33,757 bases of DNA from CAZKDV01 sp964551645 (GTDB lineage Bacteria > Bacteroidota > Bacteroidia > Bacteroidales > DTU049), in contig CAZKDV010000014.1 of assembly GCA_964551645.1 (NCBI GenBank), positions 1-33,757 on the forward strand. The letters run 5' to 3'. Below, piece after piece: positions 24,468 to 33,671 of this stretch. A program made the position numbers and the translations under genes. The first letter of the stretch is position 1; the number at the start of each line of letters is the position of its first letter. The notes below the pieces were generated by a model. The model saw only the letters and a program-made list of their open reading frames with translations, was not told where the DNA came from and made no database searches.

Positions 24468-24737
24468 ATGTATTTAACAAGTGAAGTAAAGAAAGACTTA
24501 TTTAAACAACATGGTAAATCTGAATATGATACAGGAACGCCAGAATGTCAAATTGCATTGTTTACTTATAGAATAAAGCATCTTACAAGTCACATGAAAG
24601 AAAATAAAAAAGATGTTGCAACCGAAAGAGCTTTAGTGCAATTAGTTAGTAAACGCAGAAAGTTATTAACCTATCTCAAAGATACAGATATAGAGAGATA
24701 TAGAGCAATTATTGCAGAATTAAAGTTACGAAAATAA
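24468..24737 (+). CDS. rpsO: 30S ribosomal protein S15
   Basis: An 89-residue protein, normal for S15. It has the 16S rRNA-binding residues in GTPECQIALFTYRIKHLT and the C-terminal stretch LVSKRRKLLTYLKDTDIERY. S15 binds the central domain of 16S rRNA early in 30S assembly. The rpsO-pnp order is widely conserved. A terminator between them suggests a separate pnp transcript or partial readthrough. Confidence 0.96.
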   Translation: MYLTSEVKKDLFKQHGKSEYDTGTPECQIALFTYRIKHLTSHMKENKKDVATERALVQLVSKRRKLLTYLKDTDIERYRAIIAELKLRK

Positions 24738-24757
24738 GCATAAATAACACAATACTT

Positions 24758-24785
24758 AAAAGGGCAATAAAAGTTGCCTTTTTTT
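24758..24785 (+). terminator. Rho-independent terminator between rpsO and pnp
   Basis: AAAAGGGCAA-taaaag-TTGCCTTTTT with one G-T pair and a T run, 21 bp after the rpsO stop. It ends about 24 bp before the pnp ATG. Confidence 0.65.
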
Positions 24786-24808
24786 GTTTTTACAAAAACC
24801 ATAAAGAA

Positions 24809-26935
24809 ATGTACAAATCAATAATAGAAAAATTTAATATTCAAAACGGAACTGAAATTTCAATTGAAACTGGAAAATTAGCAAAACAGGCTGATGGTTC
24901 TGTAGTAGTAAAAATAGGAGATACGATGTTGTTGGCAACTGTGGTTGCTAAAAAAGAAATAAAAGAAGATGCAGATTTTTTTCCATTGTCAGTTGACTAT
25001 CAAGAAAAATATGCTGCAACAGGAAGATTCCCAGGCGGTTTTTTTAAAAGAGAGTCTAGACCGTCAGAGTATGAAATTCTTATTAGTAGGCTTATTGATA
25101 GAGCATTGAGACCTATGTTTCCTGATAATTTTTATGCTGAAACTCAGGTTTTGATTTATTTAATATCTGGAGATAAAAATACACCCCCAGATGCTTATAC
25201 CGCTTTAGCAGCTTCAAGTGCAATTATGGTGTCAGATATTCCTTTTCATGGTCCAATCTCTGAAGTGAGGATTGCTCGTATAAATGGAGAGTTTATTGTA
25301 AATCCTTCTGTTCAAGAACTTGTAGATGCTGACCTCGACTTAATTGTTGCAGCTTCAAAAGATGATATTACAATGGTTGAAGGCGAAATGAAAGAGGTGT
25401 CTGAAGATGTATTGCTTGAAGCTCTTAAAATAGCTCATGAAACTATTAAAACTCAATGTGAAGCTCAAATTAGACTAGCTAAACAAGTTGAAAAGGCAAA
25501 TAAAAAAAGAGAATTTAATGAACAATTACTTGATAGCAGCCTTTTTGAACAAGTAAAATCATTTTGCTATCCAAAACTTCTTGCCGTAGCAAATCAGCAT
25601 ATTGCCAATAAAAAGCTTAGAACTGAATTATTTGAAGCAGTTAAAGAAGAATTTTTAAGTACACTTGAAGAAGACGAAAGAGAATTGAATAAACAATTAA
25701 TAGATTCATATTTTCATGACTTGCATAAAGAAGCTGTCAGAAATATGGTGATAGATACTCGGGTGAGGCTTGATGGCAGGAAGTTAGATGAAATTAGACC
25801 AATTTGGGGCGAAATTGACTATTTGCCCGCAGCTCATGGTTCTTCAATTTTTACAAGAGGAGAAACACAATCTTTGACTACAGTTACATTAGGTACTAGC
25901 CTTGATGAACAAACTATTGATGGTGCTGTTTTTGAAGGTAAAAATAATTTTATGCTACACTATAACTTTTTACCATTTTCAACTGGAGAAAACAAACCAT
26001 TGAGATTAGGAAGGCGTGAAGTTGGTCATGGAAATCTTGCACAGAGAGGTTTAAAACCAGTATTGCCAAATCACGATGAAAATCCTTACACTATAAGAAT
26101 TGTTTCAGATATTTTAGAATCAAACGGTTCTTCTTCAATGGCTACTGTTTGTGCAGGTTCTCTCGCTTTGATGGATGCAGGAGTTAAAATATCCAAACCT
26201 GTTAGCGGAATTGCAATGGGTTTGATTTCAGATAAAAATACAGGAAAATATGCAATATTATCCGATATTCTTGGAGATGAAGATCATCTCGGCGATATGG
26301 ACTTCAAAGTAACGGGGACAAAAGACGGCATTACTGCATGTCAAATGGATATTAAGATAGAAGGTTTGTCATACCAAATATTGTCTGAAGCATTAGAACA
26401 AGCCAAGCAAGGTCGTTTGCATATCTTAAATGAAATGGAAAAAGTTATTAGCGAGCCAAGATATGACTATAAACCACATGTTCCTCGTTCGGAAAAAATG
26501 TTCATACCTAAAGAATTCATAGGAGCAGTTATTGGACCAGGAGGCAAGCACATTCAAGAACTACAAAGGCTGTCAAATTCAACTATAGTTATTGAAGAAG
26601 TTGGCGACTATGGAGTAATTGATATTTTTGCTCCGAATAAGTCTGATATTGAAATAGCTGTAAATAAAATCAAACTTATTGTTGTAGTCCCTGAAGTTGG
26701 AACTGTTTATCAAGGTAAAATTAAATCAATTGTTGCATTTGGTGCATTTGTTGAAATATTGCCAGGAAAAGAAGGTTTGCTCCATATTTCTGAAATAGAT
26801 TGGAAACATATTAAAGATGTTAATGAAGTCTATAAAATTGGAGATGAGATTGAAGTAAAGTTGATAGATATTGACAAAAAAACAGGAAAACTGAAACTTT
26901 CAAGAAAAGTATTGATTAATAAGCCAACACAATGA
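24809..26935 (+). CDS. pnp: Polyribonucleotide nucleotidyltransferase (PNPase)
   Basis: A 708-residue enzyme with two RNase PH-like core domains. The second holds the active-site region FLPFSTGENKPLRLGRREVGHG. The core is followed by a KH domain (GxxG loop GPGG near residue 576) and an S1 RNA-binding domain from about residue 631 (GTVYQGKIKSIVAFGAFVEI). It degrades RNA 3'-5' by phosphorolysis and can also add tails. It acts in the cytoplasm as a trimer. The stop is TGA. It lies downstream of rpsO and just after its terminator, with no clear promoter of its own. Together with RNase R at 7319 it gives the two main 3'-5' exoribonucleases. Confidence 0.97.
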   Translation: MYKSIIEKFNIQNGTEISIETGKLAKQADGSVVVKIGDTMLLATVVAKKEIKEDADFFPLSVDYQEKYAATGRFPGGFFKRESRPSEYEILISRLIDRALRPMFPDNFYAETQVLIYLISGDKNTPPDAYTALAASSAIMVSDIPFHGPISEVRIARINGEFIVNPSVQELVDADLDLIVAASKDDITMVEGEMKEVSEDVLLEALKIAHETIKTQCEAQIRLAKQVEKANKKREFNEQLLDSSLFEQVKSFCYPKLLAVANQHIANKKLRTELFEAVKEEFLSTLEEDERELNKQLIDSYFHDLHKEAVRNMVIDTRVRLDGRKLDEIRPIWGEIDYLPAAHGSSIFTRGETQSLTTVTLGTSLDEQTIDGAVFEGKNNFMLHYNFLPFSTGENKPLRLGRREVGHGNLAQRGLKPVLPNHDENPYTIRIVSDILESNGSSSMATVCAGSLALMDAGVKISKPVSGIAMGLISDKNTGKYAILSDILGDEDHLGDMDFKVTGTKDGITACQMDIKIEGLSYQILSEALEQAKQGRLHILNEMEKVISEPRYDYKPHVPRSEKMFIPKEFIGAVIGPGGKHIQELQRLSNSTIVIEEVGDYGVIDIFAPNKSDIEIAVNKIKLIVVVPEVGTVYQGKIKSIVAFGAFVEILPGKEGLLHISEIDWKHIKDVNEVYKIGDEIEVKLIDIDKKTGKLKLSRKVLINKPTQ

Positions 26936-27017
26936 TAATTTTTTCTTTTGCAGAAAAAAACAATCAAGCTTGCGTCTGTATTTAATATAATAATAGGTAT
27001 TGTTATTAATTTGATAG

Positions 27018-27040
27018 TCAAAAAATATAAACTTTTTTGA
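27018..27040 (+). terminator. AT-rich hairpin after pnp, possible terminator
   Basis: TCAAAAAA-tataaac-TTTTTTGA, perfect 8-bp arms with a T run in the 3' arm, 83 bp after the pnp stop and before the rpe promoter. Only one G-C pair in the stem. Confidence 0.35.
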
Positions 27041-27048
27041 TTTATGTG

Positions 27049-27079
27049 CTGTAATAATAATATATATGTCGTAAATTTG
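27049..27079 (+). promoter_or_regulatory. Promoter of rpe
   Basis: TAAATTTG (27072-27079) matches TAnnTTTG, with CTG (27049-27051) in place of TTG at 20 bp. It precedes the ATG at 27100 by 20 bp. Confidence 0.45.
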
Positions 27080-27099
27080 CACTTCTAATAACAATTTTG

Positions 27100-27759
27100 A
27101 TGAACAGAAAGAGAATTGTAGCACCTTCATTATTATCGGCAAATTTCTTAAATTTAGAAAAAGAAATTGAAATGCTAAATAATAGTAAAGCAGAATGGAT
27201 TCATTGCGATATTATGGATGGTCATTTTGTTCCTAATATTACATTCGGTTTTCCATTACTGAAAGCTATTAGAAAGGCTACAACCAAAATAATAGATGTT
27301 CATTTAATGATAGATAATGCAGATAGATATATTAATGCTTTTGTAGAATCTGGTGCTGATATTATTTCTGTTCATTACGAAAATAATTATCATTTACATA
27401 AAATACTTCAAAACATCAGGGAATTAGGAGCAAAAGCTGCTGTTGCACTAAATCCTCACACACCGATATGTGTTTTGCAAAATATCATAGCATCATGCGA
27501 TATGGTATTGCTTATGTCGGTAAATCCGGGATTTGGTGGTCAAAAATTTATACCGCTCACTTATGAAAAAATTGCCGACTTGCGCGAATTAAAAGAAAAA
27601 TACAATCCAGATTGTTTGATTCAAGTTGATGGTGGCGTTAATTCTTCCAATGCAAAGCAATTATTTGAATTAGGTGTAAATGTTTTAGTGGCTGGAAATT
27701 CTGTTTTTTTATCGAACAATCCTACCTCTGAAATTGAGAAGATTTTACACTCTTTATAA
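27100..27759 (+). CDS. rpe: Ribulose-phosphate 3-epimerase
   Basis: A 219-residue TIM-barrel enzyme from ATG 27100 (MNRKRIVAPSLLSANF). An in-frame TTG directly before it is not preferred. It has the metal- and substrate-binding motifs HCDIMDGHFVPNITFG, DVHLMI, MSVNPGFGGQKF and QVDGGVNSSN. It interconverts ribulose 5-phosphate and xylulose 5-phosphate in the pentose phosphate pathway. The product feeds the split transketolase encoded elsewhere in this window. It is transcribed alone between pnp and the ribosomal operon. Confidence 0.96.
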   Translation: MNRKRIVAPSLLSANFLNLEKEIEMLNNSKAEWIHCDIMDGHFVPNITFGFPLLKAIRKATTKIIDVHLMIDNADRYINAFVESGADIISVHYENNYHLHKILQNIRELGAKAAVALNPHTPICVLQNIIASCDMVLLMSVNPGFGGQKFIPLTYEKIADLRELKEKYNPDCLIQVDGGVNSSNAKQLFELGVNVLVAGNSVFLSNNPTSEIEKILHSL

Positions 27760-27855
27760 TTGTATTTTATATAAAAATATTTATTTTTAGTATTTTTGAA
27801 CTTTAAGTTATTTAGTAGTCAATTATTTATAAAAATAAAAAAAAACAAAAAGCAT

Positions 27856-27886
27856 TTGGTCAATTCAAAATAACTTACTAATTTTG
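27856..27886 (+). promoter_or_regulatory. Promoter of the str/S10 ribosomal operon
   Basis: TTG (27856-27858), 20 bp, TAATTTTG (27879-27886): an exact Bacteroidota promoter. The leader is about 40 nt and contains a tiny frame at 27901-27924 (MELRYNL, stop) ahead of rpsL. A second -7-like TATTTTTG is at 27791-27798 without a -33 partner. Confidence 0.65.
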
Positions 27887-27934
27887 CAGTCCCAAAAAAA
27901 ATGGAGTTAAGATATAATTTGTAAAACATAATAT

Positions 27935-28315
27935 ATGCCAACAATTCAGCAATTAATACGCAAGGGACGAAGGGATCTTGTTTTTAAAAGTAAATCACCA
28001 GCATTGGACTCATGTCCACAAAGAAGAGGTGTGTGTGTGAGAGTCTATACTACTACTCCTAAAAAGCCTAATTCAGCACTTCGTAAAGTAGCAAGAATTA
28101 GATTAACTAATGGTAAAGAAGTAAATGCTTACATTCCGGGTGAAGGGCATAATTTACAAGAACACTCAATTGTATTAATTAGAGGTGGAAGAGTAAAAGA
28201 TTTACCAGGTGTTCGTTATCATATCGTACGTGGTGCATTAGATACTGCAGGAGTTGATGGACGCTCACAAGGAAGATCAAAGTATGGTACAAAAAGACCA
28301 AAAGCAAAGAAATAG
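27935..28315 (+). CDS. rpsL: 30S ribosomal protein S12
   Basis: A 126-residue S12 of normal length. The decoding-centre loops TTPKKPNSALRKVARIRL and GGRVKDLPGVRYHIVRGALD are intact. Both carry the lysines whose change usually gives streptomycin resistance, so the sequence looks wild type there. S12 takes part in decoding accuracy on the 30S subunit. First gene of the str operon, with rpsG 28 bp downstream. Confidence 0.97.
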   Translation: MPTIQQLIRKGRRDLVFKSKSPALDSCPQRRGVCVRVYTTTPKKPNSALRKVARIRLTNGKEVNAYIPGEGHNLQEHSIVLIRGGRVKDLPGVRYHIVRGALDTAGVDGRSQGRSKYGTKRPKAKK

Positions 28316-28343
28316 TACAGATAAATAATATTTTAGATTATAT

Positions 28344-28811
28344 ATGAGAAAATCAAAACCAAAAAAGAGAATAATACTTCCAGATCCTAAGTTTCATGAT
28401 ACTTTGGTTACAAAGTTTGTGAATAACTTAATGTTTGAGGGAAAAAAATCAATTGCTTTTGATGCTTTTTACAACGCAGTTGAGATAGTTACAAATAAAT
28501 CCAATGAAGATGGTCTTGAAGTTTTTAAGAAAGCATTACATAATGTAACTCCACAAGTTGAGGTTAGAAGCAGAAGAATAGGTGGCGCTACTTTTCAAAT
28601 ACCTTCTGAAATTCGTCCAGATAGAAAAGAAAGTATTGGTATGAAAAATCTCATAAAATTTGCAAGAAAAAGAAATGAAAAAGGAATGCAAAATAAACTT
28701 GCAAATGAAATTTTAGCTGCTTATCGTGAAGAAGGTTCTGCTTTTAAAAGAAAAGAAGATATTCATAGAATGGCAGAAGCAAATAAAGCATTTTCTCACT
28801 TTAGATTTTAA
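28344..28811 (+). CDS. rpsG: 30S ribosomal protein S7
   Basis: A 155-residue S7, the main assembly protein of the 30S head, which binds the 3' major domain of 16S rRNA near the E site. Family landmarks include KFVNNLMFEGKKSIAFDAFY, VRSRRIGGATFQIPSEIRP and the C-terminal HRMAEANKAFSHFRF. It lies between rpsL and fusA in the conserved str operon order. Confidence 0.97.
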   Translation: MRKSKPKKRIILPDPKFHDTLVTKFVNNLMFEGKKSIAFDAFYNAVEIVTNKSNEDGLEVFKKALHNVTPQVEVRSRRIGGATFQIPSEIRPDRKESIGMKNLIKFARKRNEKGMQNKLANEILAAYREEGSAFKRKEDIHRMAEANKAFSHFRF

Positions 28812-28832
28812 AAATAACATTATATACGCTCA

Positions 28833-30920
28833 GTGAATAACATTAGAAACATAGGTATTATGGCTCATATTGACGCAGGTAAGACTACAACTACCGAGCG
28901 TATGTTATATTATGCTGGCGTTAATTATAATATAGGTGAAGTTCATGATGGAACAGCTACGATGGATTGGATGCCACAAGAACAAGAAAGAGGCATAACT
29001 ATTACATCAGCCGCAACAACAATATATTGGGAATTACACAATAAAAAATTTCAAATTAATATAATTGATACCCCTGGACATGTTGATTTTACTGTTGAAG
29101 TTGAGCGTTCATTAAGAGTACTTGACAGTGCGATAGCCCTTTTTTGTGGCGTAGGAGGTGTTGAGGCTCAGTCAGAAACAATATGGAGACAAGCCGAAAA
29201 ATATAAAATTCCCCGCATTTGTTATATCAACAAATTAGACAGAAGCGGGGCAGACTTTTTTAATGTTCTTAAGCAAATAAAAGAAAAATTAGGTTCAAAC
29301 CCTATTCCTATGCAAATTCCTATTGGAGAGGAAGATAAATTTAAAGGGGTAGTTGACTTAGTGAAAAATAAAGCATTTGTATGGAATGATGATTCTTATG
29401 GAAAGAATTATTTTGAAGTTCCAATTCCAGAAGATATTAAAGGTGTTGTTAGTGAATACAGAAATAAATTAATTGAAGGTGCTGTAGAAGAATCAGATGA
29501 GTTATTAAATAAATATATTCAAAATCCTGATTCGGTTACTGACCAAGAAATTATCGAACAAGTTAGAAAAGCAACTATAGAAAATAGGATAACTCCTGTT
29601 TTTTGTGGTTCATCATTCAAGAATAAAGGCGTTCAATTGTTGCTTGATGCAGTTGTTGAGTATTTGCCTTCACCAGATGATACCGGATATATAGACGGTA
29701 TTAATGTTAAATCAGGCGAAAAAGTGCAAGTGAAATTTGAGAGTACTGCAAGTTTATCTGCATTAGTATTCAAAATTTCAAATGATTCTTATCTTGGTAG
29801 AGTGTCTTTTGCTAGAATTTACTCAGGAACACTAAAATCAGGAGAATCAATTTATAACGCTGCTACAGAAAAAAAAGAAAGAGTTTCAAAAATATTTCGT
29901 ATGCATGCAAATCGTCAAACAGTTATTGATGAAGCACATGCTGGAGATATTGTTGCATTAGCTGGTTTGAAAAATACAACAACAGGACATACGCTTTGTG
30001 ATGAGAGAAATCCTATTTTGTTAGAATCTATCAAATTCCCAGAACCTGTTCTTGGAATAGCAATTGAGCCTAAAACACAAAATGATGTTGAAAAATTAAA
30101 TGTTGCTTTAAGAAAGTTGATGGAAGAAGACCCAACATTCCAAGTGAAGATTGACAATGAACTTGGTCAAACAATTATAAATGGAATGGGTGAACTTCAT
30201 CTTGATGTTATTGTGGATAGACTTAAAAGAGAGTATCAAATTGATTCAAATATAGGTAAACCACAAGTTGCATACAAAGAAACTATTAGAACAAAGATAG
30301 ACTATAGAGAAATATATAAAAAGCAAACAGGTGGAAAAGGAAAGTTTGCAGATATTGAATTGACTATTGAACCATTAAATAATTTCGCTAATAAGTTAGA
30401 ATTTATTTGGAATATTTCAGAAAATGTTATACCAAAACGATTTGCAAGTGCAGTAGAAAGAGGTATTTTTAACAGTATGAGTAATGGAACATTAGGAGGT
30501 TTTCCTATGGTTGGAGTTAAAGTGAGTGTGAACGATGGTTCATTCCACAATGTTGATTCAGATGAATTATCTTTTGAGATTTGTGGAAGTATTGCTTTTA
30601 GAGAAGCTTGTAAAAAAGCAAATGCCGTATTATTAGAGCCAATTATGAAACTTCAAATAACTACCCCTGATGAATATGTCGGAGATATAACTTCAGATAT
30701 CAACAGGAGAAGAGGTGAAATAATAGGTATAGATGGTCATTTACACTTACAAATTATTAATGGATTAGTACCTTTGGCTACTATGTTTGGATACATAACC
30801 GATTTGCGTTCAATGTCTTCTGGTCGTGCTTCATCAACTATGGAGTTTTCGCACTATCAGGTTTGTCCGAATGAAATGGCTAAAGAAGTAATTTTCAAAA
30901 TAAAAGGAATTTTAATTTAA
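28833..30920 (+). CDS. fusA: Elongation factor G
   Basis: A 695-residue GTPase of five domains, with normal length. It starts at GTG (28833), 21 bp after rpsG. G1 AHIDAGKT at 11-18, switch I region QERGITITSAATT, G3 DTPGH at 79-83 and G4 NKLD at 133-136 are present. The C-terminal domains are complete (YQVCPNEMAKEVIFKIKG). It drives translocation of tRNA and mRNA after peptide-bond formation. The complete GTPase and the operon position point to the main housekeeping EF-G and not a paralogue. Confidence 0.97.
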   Translation: MNNIRNIGIMAHIDAGKTTTTERMLYYAGVNYNIGEVHDGTATMDWMPQEQERGITITSAATTIYWELHNKKFQINIIDTPGHVDFTVEVERSLRVLDSAIALFCGVGGVEAQSETIWRQAEKYKIPRICYINKLDRSGADFFNVLKQIKEKLGSNPIPMQIPIGEEDKFKGVVDLVKNKAFVWNDDSYGKNYFEVPIPEDIKGVVSEYRNKLIEGAVEESDELLNKYIQNPDSVTDQEIIEQVRKATIENRITPVFCGSSFKNKGVQLLLDAVVEYLPSPDDTGYIDGINVKSGEKVQVKFESTASLSALVFKISNDSYLGRVSFARIYSGTLKSGESIYNAATEKKERVSKIFRMHANRQTVIDEAHAGDIVALAGLKNTTTGHTLCDERNPILLESIKFPEPVLGIAIEPKTQNDVEKLNVALRKLMEEDPTFQVKIDNELGQTIINGMGELHLDVIVDRLKREYQIDSNIGKPQVAYKETIRTKIDYREIYKKQTGGKGKFADIELTIEPLNNFANKLEFIWNISENVIPKRFASAVERGIFNSMSNGTLGGFPMVGVKVSVNDGSFHNVDSDELSFEICGSIAFREACKKANAVLLEPIMKLQITTPDEYVGDITSDINRRRGEIIGIDGHLHLQIINGLVPLATMFGYITDLRSMSSGRASSTMEFSHYQVCPNEMAKEVIFKIKGILI

Positions 30921-30941
30921 TAAATATAAAATTGTAATCAA

Positions 30942-31247
30942 GTGAGACAAAAGATTAGAATTAAACTTAAATCATACGATCATAATTTAGTTGACAAATC
31001 AACTGAAAAAATCGTTAAAGCTGTAAAAGTAAGCGGAGCTGTTGTTAATGGACCAATCCCTTTGCCAACAAATAAAAAAATATTTACAGTTAACCGCTCA
31101 ACTTTTGTGAATAAAAAATCTCGTGAACAGTTTCAATTATGCGCACATAAGCGTTTACTTGATATTTATAGCACTAACAGTAAAACTATTGATGCATTGA
31201 TGAAACTTGATTTGCCAAGCGGAGTTGATGTTGAAATTAAAATATAA
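30942..31247 (+). CDS. rpsJ: 30S ribosomal protein S10
   Basis: A 101-residue S10, starting at GTG (30942), 21 bp after fusA. It has the conserved core IRIKLKSYDHNLVDKSTEKI and the C-terminal part with LMKLDLPSGVDVEIKI. Besides its place in the 30S head, S10 (NusE) also serves transcription antitermination. tuf, found before rpsJ in many bacteria, is absent here, as in other Bacteroidota. Confidence 0.97.
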   Translation: MRQKIRIKLKSYDHNLVDKSTEKIVKAVKVSGAVVNGPIPLPTNKKIFTVNRSTFVNKKSREQFQLCAHKRLLDIYSTNSKTIDALMKLDLPSGVDVEIKI

Positions 31248-31273
31248 GTAATTAAACAAAATAAATATTAAAC

Positions 31274-31900
31274 ATGTCAGGTTTACTCGGGAAGAAAATA
31301 GGTATGACTAGCATATATGATGCCTCTGGCAAGAAAGTGCCATGCACAGTTATAGAAGCTGGTCCTTGTGTAGTAACACAAATTAAAACAAAAGCAGTAG
31401 ATGGATACGATGCTATTCAACTTGCTTTTGATGACAAAAAAGAAAAAAATACAACAAATGCATTAGCAGTTCATTTCAAAAAAGCTGGAACAACTCCAAA
31501 AAGAATAGTTCGTGAATTTTCTCGTTTTGAAGTGGGCAATAGAAAGCAATTTGGAGAAATCATTGGTGTTGATATATTTGTTGAAGGAGAATATATTGAT
31601 GTACAAGGATATTCAAAAGGTAAAGGATATCAAGGTCCTGTAAAACGCTACGGGTTTAGAGGTTCTGAGCGTTCACACGGTCAAAGTAGTCAATTGCGAG
31701 CTAGAGGTTCATTAGGCGCTAGTTCAACTCCTAGTCGTGTATTTAAAGGAATGAGAATGGCTGGACAGATGGGAAATAAAAAAGTTAAGGTTATTAATCT
31801 TCAGATAATGAAGATTTTTCCAGACAAGAATATTATTGTAGTGAAAGGATCAGTCCCTGGTCCAAAAGGTTCATATTTAAAATTAGAAAGATGGAGTTAA
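31274..31900 (+). CDS. rplC: 50S ribosomal protein L3
   Basis: A 208-residue L3. It has the N-terminal GLLGKKIGMTSIYDASGKKV, the central GYQGPVKRYGFRGSERSHGQ and SLGASSTPSRVFKGMRMAGQ. L3 is an early assembly protein of the 50S subunit and lies near the peptidyl transferase centre. Its last 10 bases overlap the start of rplD, so the two are probably translationally coupled. Confidence 0.97.
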   Translation: MSGLLGKKIGMTSIYDASGKKVPCTVIEAGPCVVTQIKTKAVDGYDAIQLAFDDKKEKNTTNALAVHFKKAGTTPKRIVREFSRFEVGNRKQFGEIIGVDIFVEGEYIDVQGYSKGKGYQGPVKRYGFRGSERSHGQSSQLRARGSLGASSTPSRVFKGMRMAGQMGNKKVKVINLQIMKIFPDKNIIVVKGSVPGPKGSYLKLERWS

Positions 31901-32520
31901 AAGTATATAATACAGAAGGAAAGCAGACAGAACAAACTGCTAATTTACATCCTGAAATATTTGGTATCGAACCAAATGATCATGCAATTTATTTAGATGT
32001 GAAGCTATATCTTGCTAATCAAAGACAAGGTACTGCTAAAACAAAAGAAAGAAGTGAATTGTCAGGAAGTACAAGAAAACTATTTAGACAAAAGGGTACT
32101 GGTGGTGCAAGACGAGGCGATATTAAATCTCCATTGCTTCGTGGTGGTGCTAGAGTATTTGGACCAAGGTCAAGAGATTATAGTTTTAAATTGAATAAAA
32201 AAGTTAGACAATTGGCTAGAAAAAGTGCTTTAACATATAAAGCTCAAAATGATGCGATTACAGTGATAGATAAGCTTGAAATGAGTAATCCAAAAACCAA
32301 ACAATTTGTAAATATTATTAACTCTTTTAATTATTCAGATAAAAAAATTCTTCTTGTGTTAGATGAATCGAATAAAAATGTATATTTGTCAACTCGAAAT
32401 TTGAAAAATATAAAACTAGTAAGTAGTTTGCAATTAAATACTTATGAAGTTATGTGGGCAAATAAAATTATGATTACACTTGACTCATTGAAGCAAATTG
32501 AAGAAAATTATATAAAGTAA
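31891..32520 (+). CDS. rplD: 50S ribosomal protein L4
   Basis: A 209-residue L4. The extended loop lining the exit tunnel is recognisable as GSTRKLFRQKGTGGARRGD and the following GGARVFGPRSRDYSFKLNKK. L4 also represses its own S10 operon in Escherichia coli, but whether it does so here is not shown. The start ATG lies within the end of rplC (10-bp overlap). Confidence 0.97.
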   Translation: MELKVYNTEGKQTEQTANLHPEIFGIEPNDHAIYLDVKLYLANQRQGTAKTKERSELSGSTRKLFRQKGTGGARRGDIKSPLLRGGARVFGPRSRDYSFKLNKKVRQLARKSALTYKAQNDAITVIDKLEMSNPKTKQFVNIINSFNYSDKKILLVLDESNKNVYLSTRNLKNIKLVSSLQLNTYEVMWANKIMITLDSLKQIEENYIK

Positions 32521-32532
32521 GGAAGCATTATC

Positions 32533-32829
32533 ATGAAAGATATTATAATTAAACCTCTAATCACTGAAAAGATGACTACCATATCAGAAAAATTTAACAA
32601 TAGATATGGATTTGTTGTCAAGAAAAATGCTACTAAAATGCAAGTGAAACAAGCAGTTGAAGAATTGTATGATATTGAAATTATTGATATTAATACAATG
32701 ATTTATGCTGGAAAAAGAAAAATGAGAGGAACAAAACGCGGTTATATCGAAGGTAAAACAAAGGCTTTTAAAAAAGCAATTGTAACTCTTAAAGAAGGAC
32801 AAATAATTGATTTTTATAATAATTTATAG
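32533..32829 (+). CDS. rplW: 50S ribosomal protein L23
   Basis: A 98-residue L23, with IIKPLITEKMTTISE at the N-terminus, YGFVVKKNATKMQVKQAVEE, and the RNA-binding loop GKRKMRGTKRGYIEG. It lies at the tunnel exit, where it docks signal recognition particle and chaperones. It starts 12 bp after rplD and is followed by rplB after 9 bp. Confidence 0.97.
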   Translation: MKDIIIKPLITEKMTTISEKFNNRYGFVVKKNATKMQVKQAVEELYDIEIIDINTMIYAGKRKMRGTKRGYIEGKTKAFKKAIVTLKEGQIIDFYNNL

Positions 32830-32838
32830 TATATAAAA

Positions 32839-33660
32839 ATGGCATTAAAAAAATATAAACCTGTAACGCCGGGGCAAAGATTTAAAGTTATTAGTTCATT
32901 TGATGAACTTACAACCGATAAACCCTTAAAAAGCTTAGCTTTTGGAAAAAGACGTTCTAGCGGAAGAAACAGTTCTGGAAAAATGACTATTAGAAATATT
33001 GGTGGTGGTCATAAGCAAAAATTTAGAATCATTGATTTTAAAAGAGATAAAGACCAAATACCAGCTATAGTAAAAACTATTGAGTATGATCCAAATAGAT
33101 CTGCTAGAATTGCTTTATTAAATTATGCAGATGGCGAAAAGCGTTACATTATTGCTCCAGCAGGACTTAAGGTTGGACAAAAACTTTTAAGTGGTAAAGG
33201 TTCTCCTGAAGAAATTGGAAATACAATGTTCTTGAGTGATATTTCTTTCGGAACTATTGTTCATAATATTGAATTAAGACCAGGACAAGGAGCTAAATTA
33301 GCTAGAAGTGCAGGTTCTTATGCTCAATTAATGTCTCGTGATGGAAAATATGCTATATTGAGAATGCCTTCAGGAGAGACTAGAATGATTTTACAAGCAT
33401 GTAAAGCTACTGTAGGTAGCGTTTCTAATTCTGACCATAGTCTTGAAGTTTCAGGTAAAGCAGGAAGGTCAAGATGGTTAGGCAAGCGTCCTAGAACAAG
33501 AGGTGTTGCTATGAACCCAGTTGATCACCCAATGGGTGGCGGTGAAGGCAAAGCTTCAGGAGGACATCCGAGATCTAGAAGTGGTAAACCAGCTAAGGGA
33601 TACAGAACTAGAAAAAACAAATTGACAGATAAATTTATAGTTGAAAGAAGAAAAAAATAA
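32839..33660 (+). CDS. rplB: 50S ribosomal protein L2
   Basis: A 273-residue L2 of normal length. It has the RNA-binding segments SSGKMTIRNIGGGHKQKFR and RMPSGETRMILQACKATVG. The C-terminal active-site loop RTRGVAMNPVDHPMGGGEGK contains the conserved His close to the peptidyl transferase centre. It is needed for subunit joining. Next gene is rpsS, 11 bp on. Confidence 0.97.
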   Translation: MALKKYKPVTPGQRFKVISSFDELTTDKPLKSLAFGKRRSSGRNSSGKMTIRNIGGGHKQKFRIIDFKRDKDQIPAIVKTIEYDPNRSARIALLNYADGEKRYIIAPAGLKVGQKLLSGKGSPEEIGNTMFLSDISFGTIVHNIELRPGQGAKLARSAGSYAQLMSRDGKYAILRMPSGETRMILQACKATVGSVSNSDHSLEVSGKAGRSRWLGKRPRTRGVAMNPVDHPMGGGEGKASGGHPRSRSGKPAKGYRTRKNKLTDKFIVERRKK

Positions 33661-33671
33661 AATAATATATT

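Noticed and set aside
27772..27790. Terminator after rpe (TAAAAATA/TATTTTTA)
   Set aside because: An all-AT stem with a 2-nt loop in very AT-rich DNA; expected by chance.
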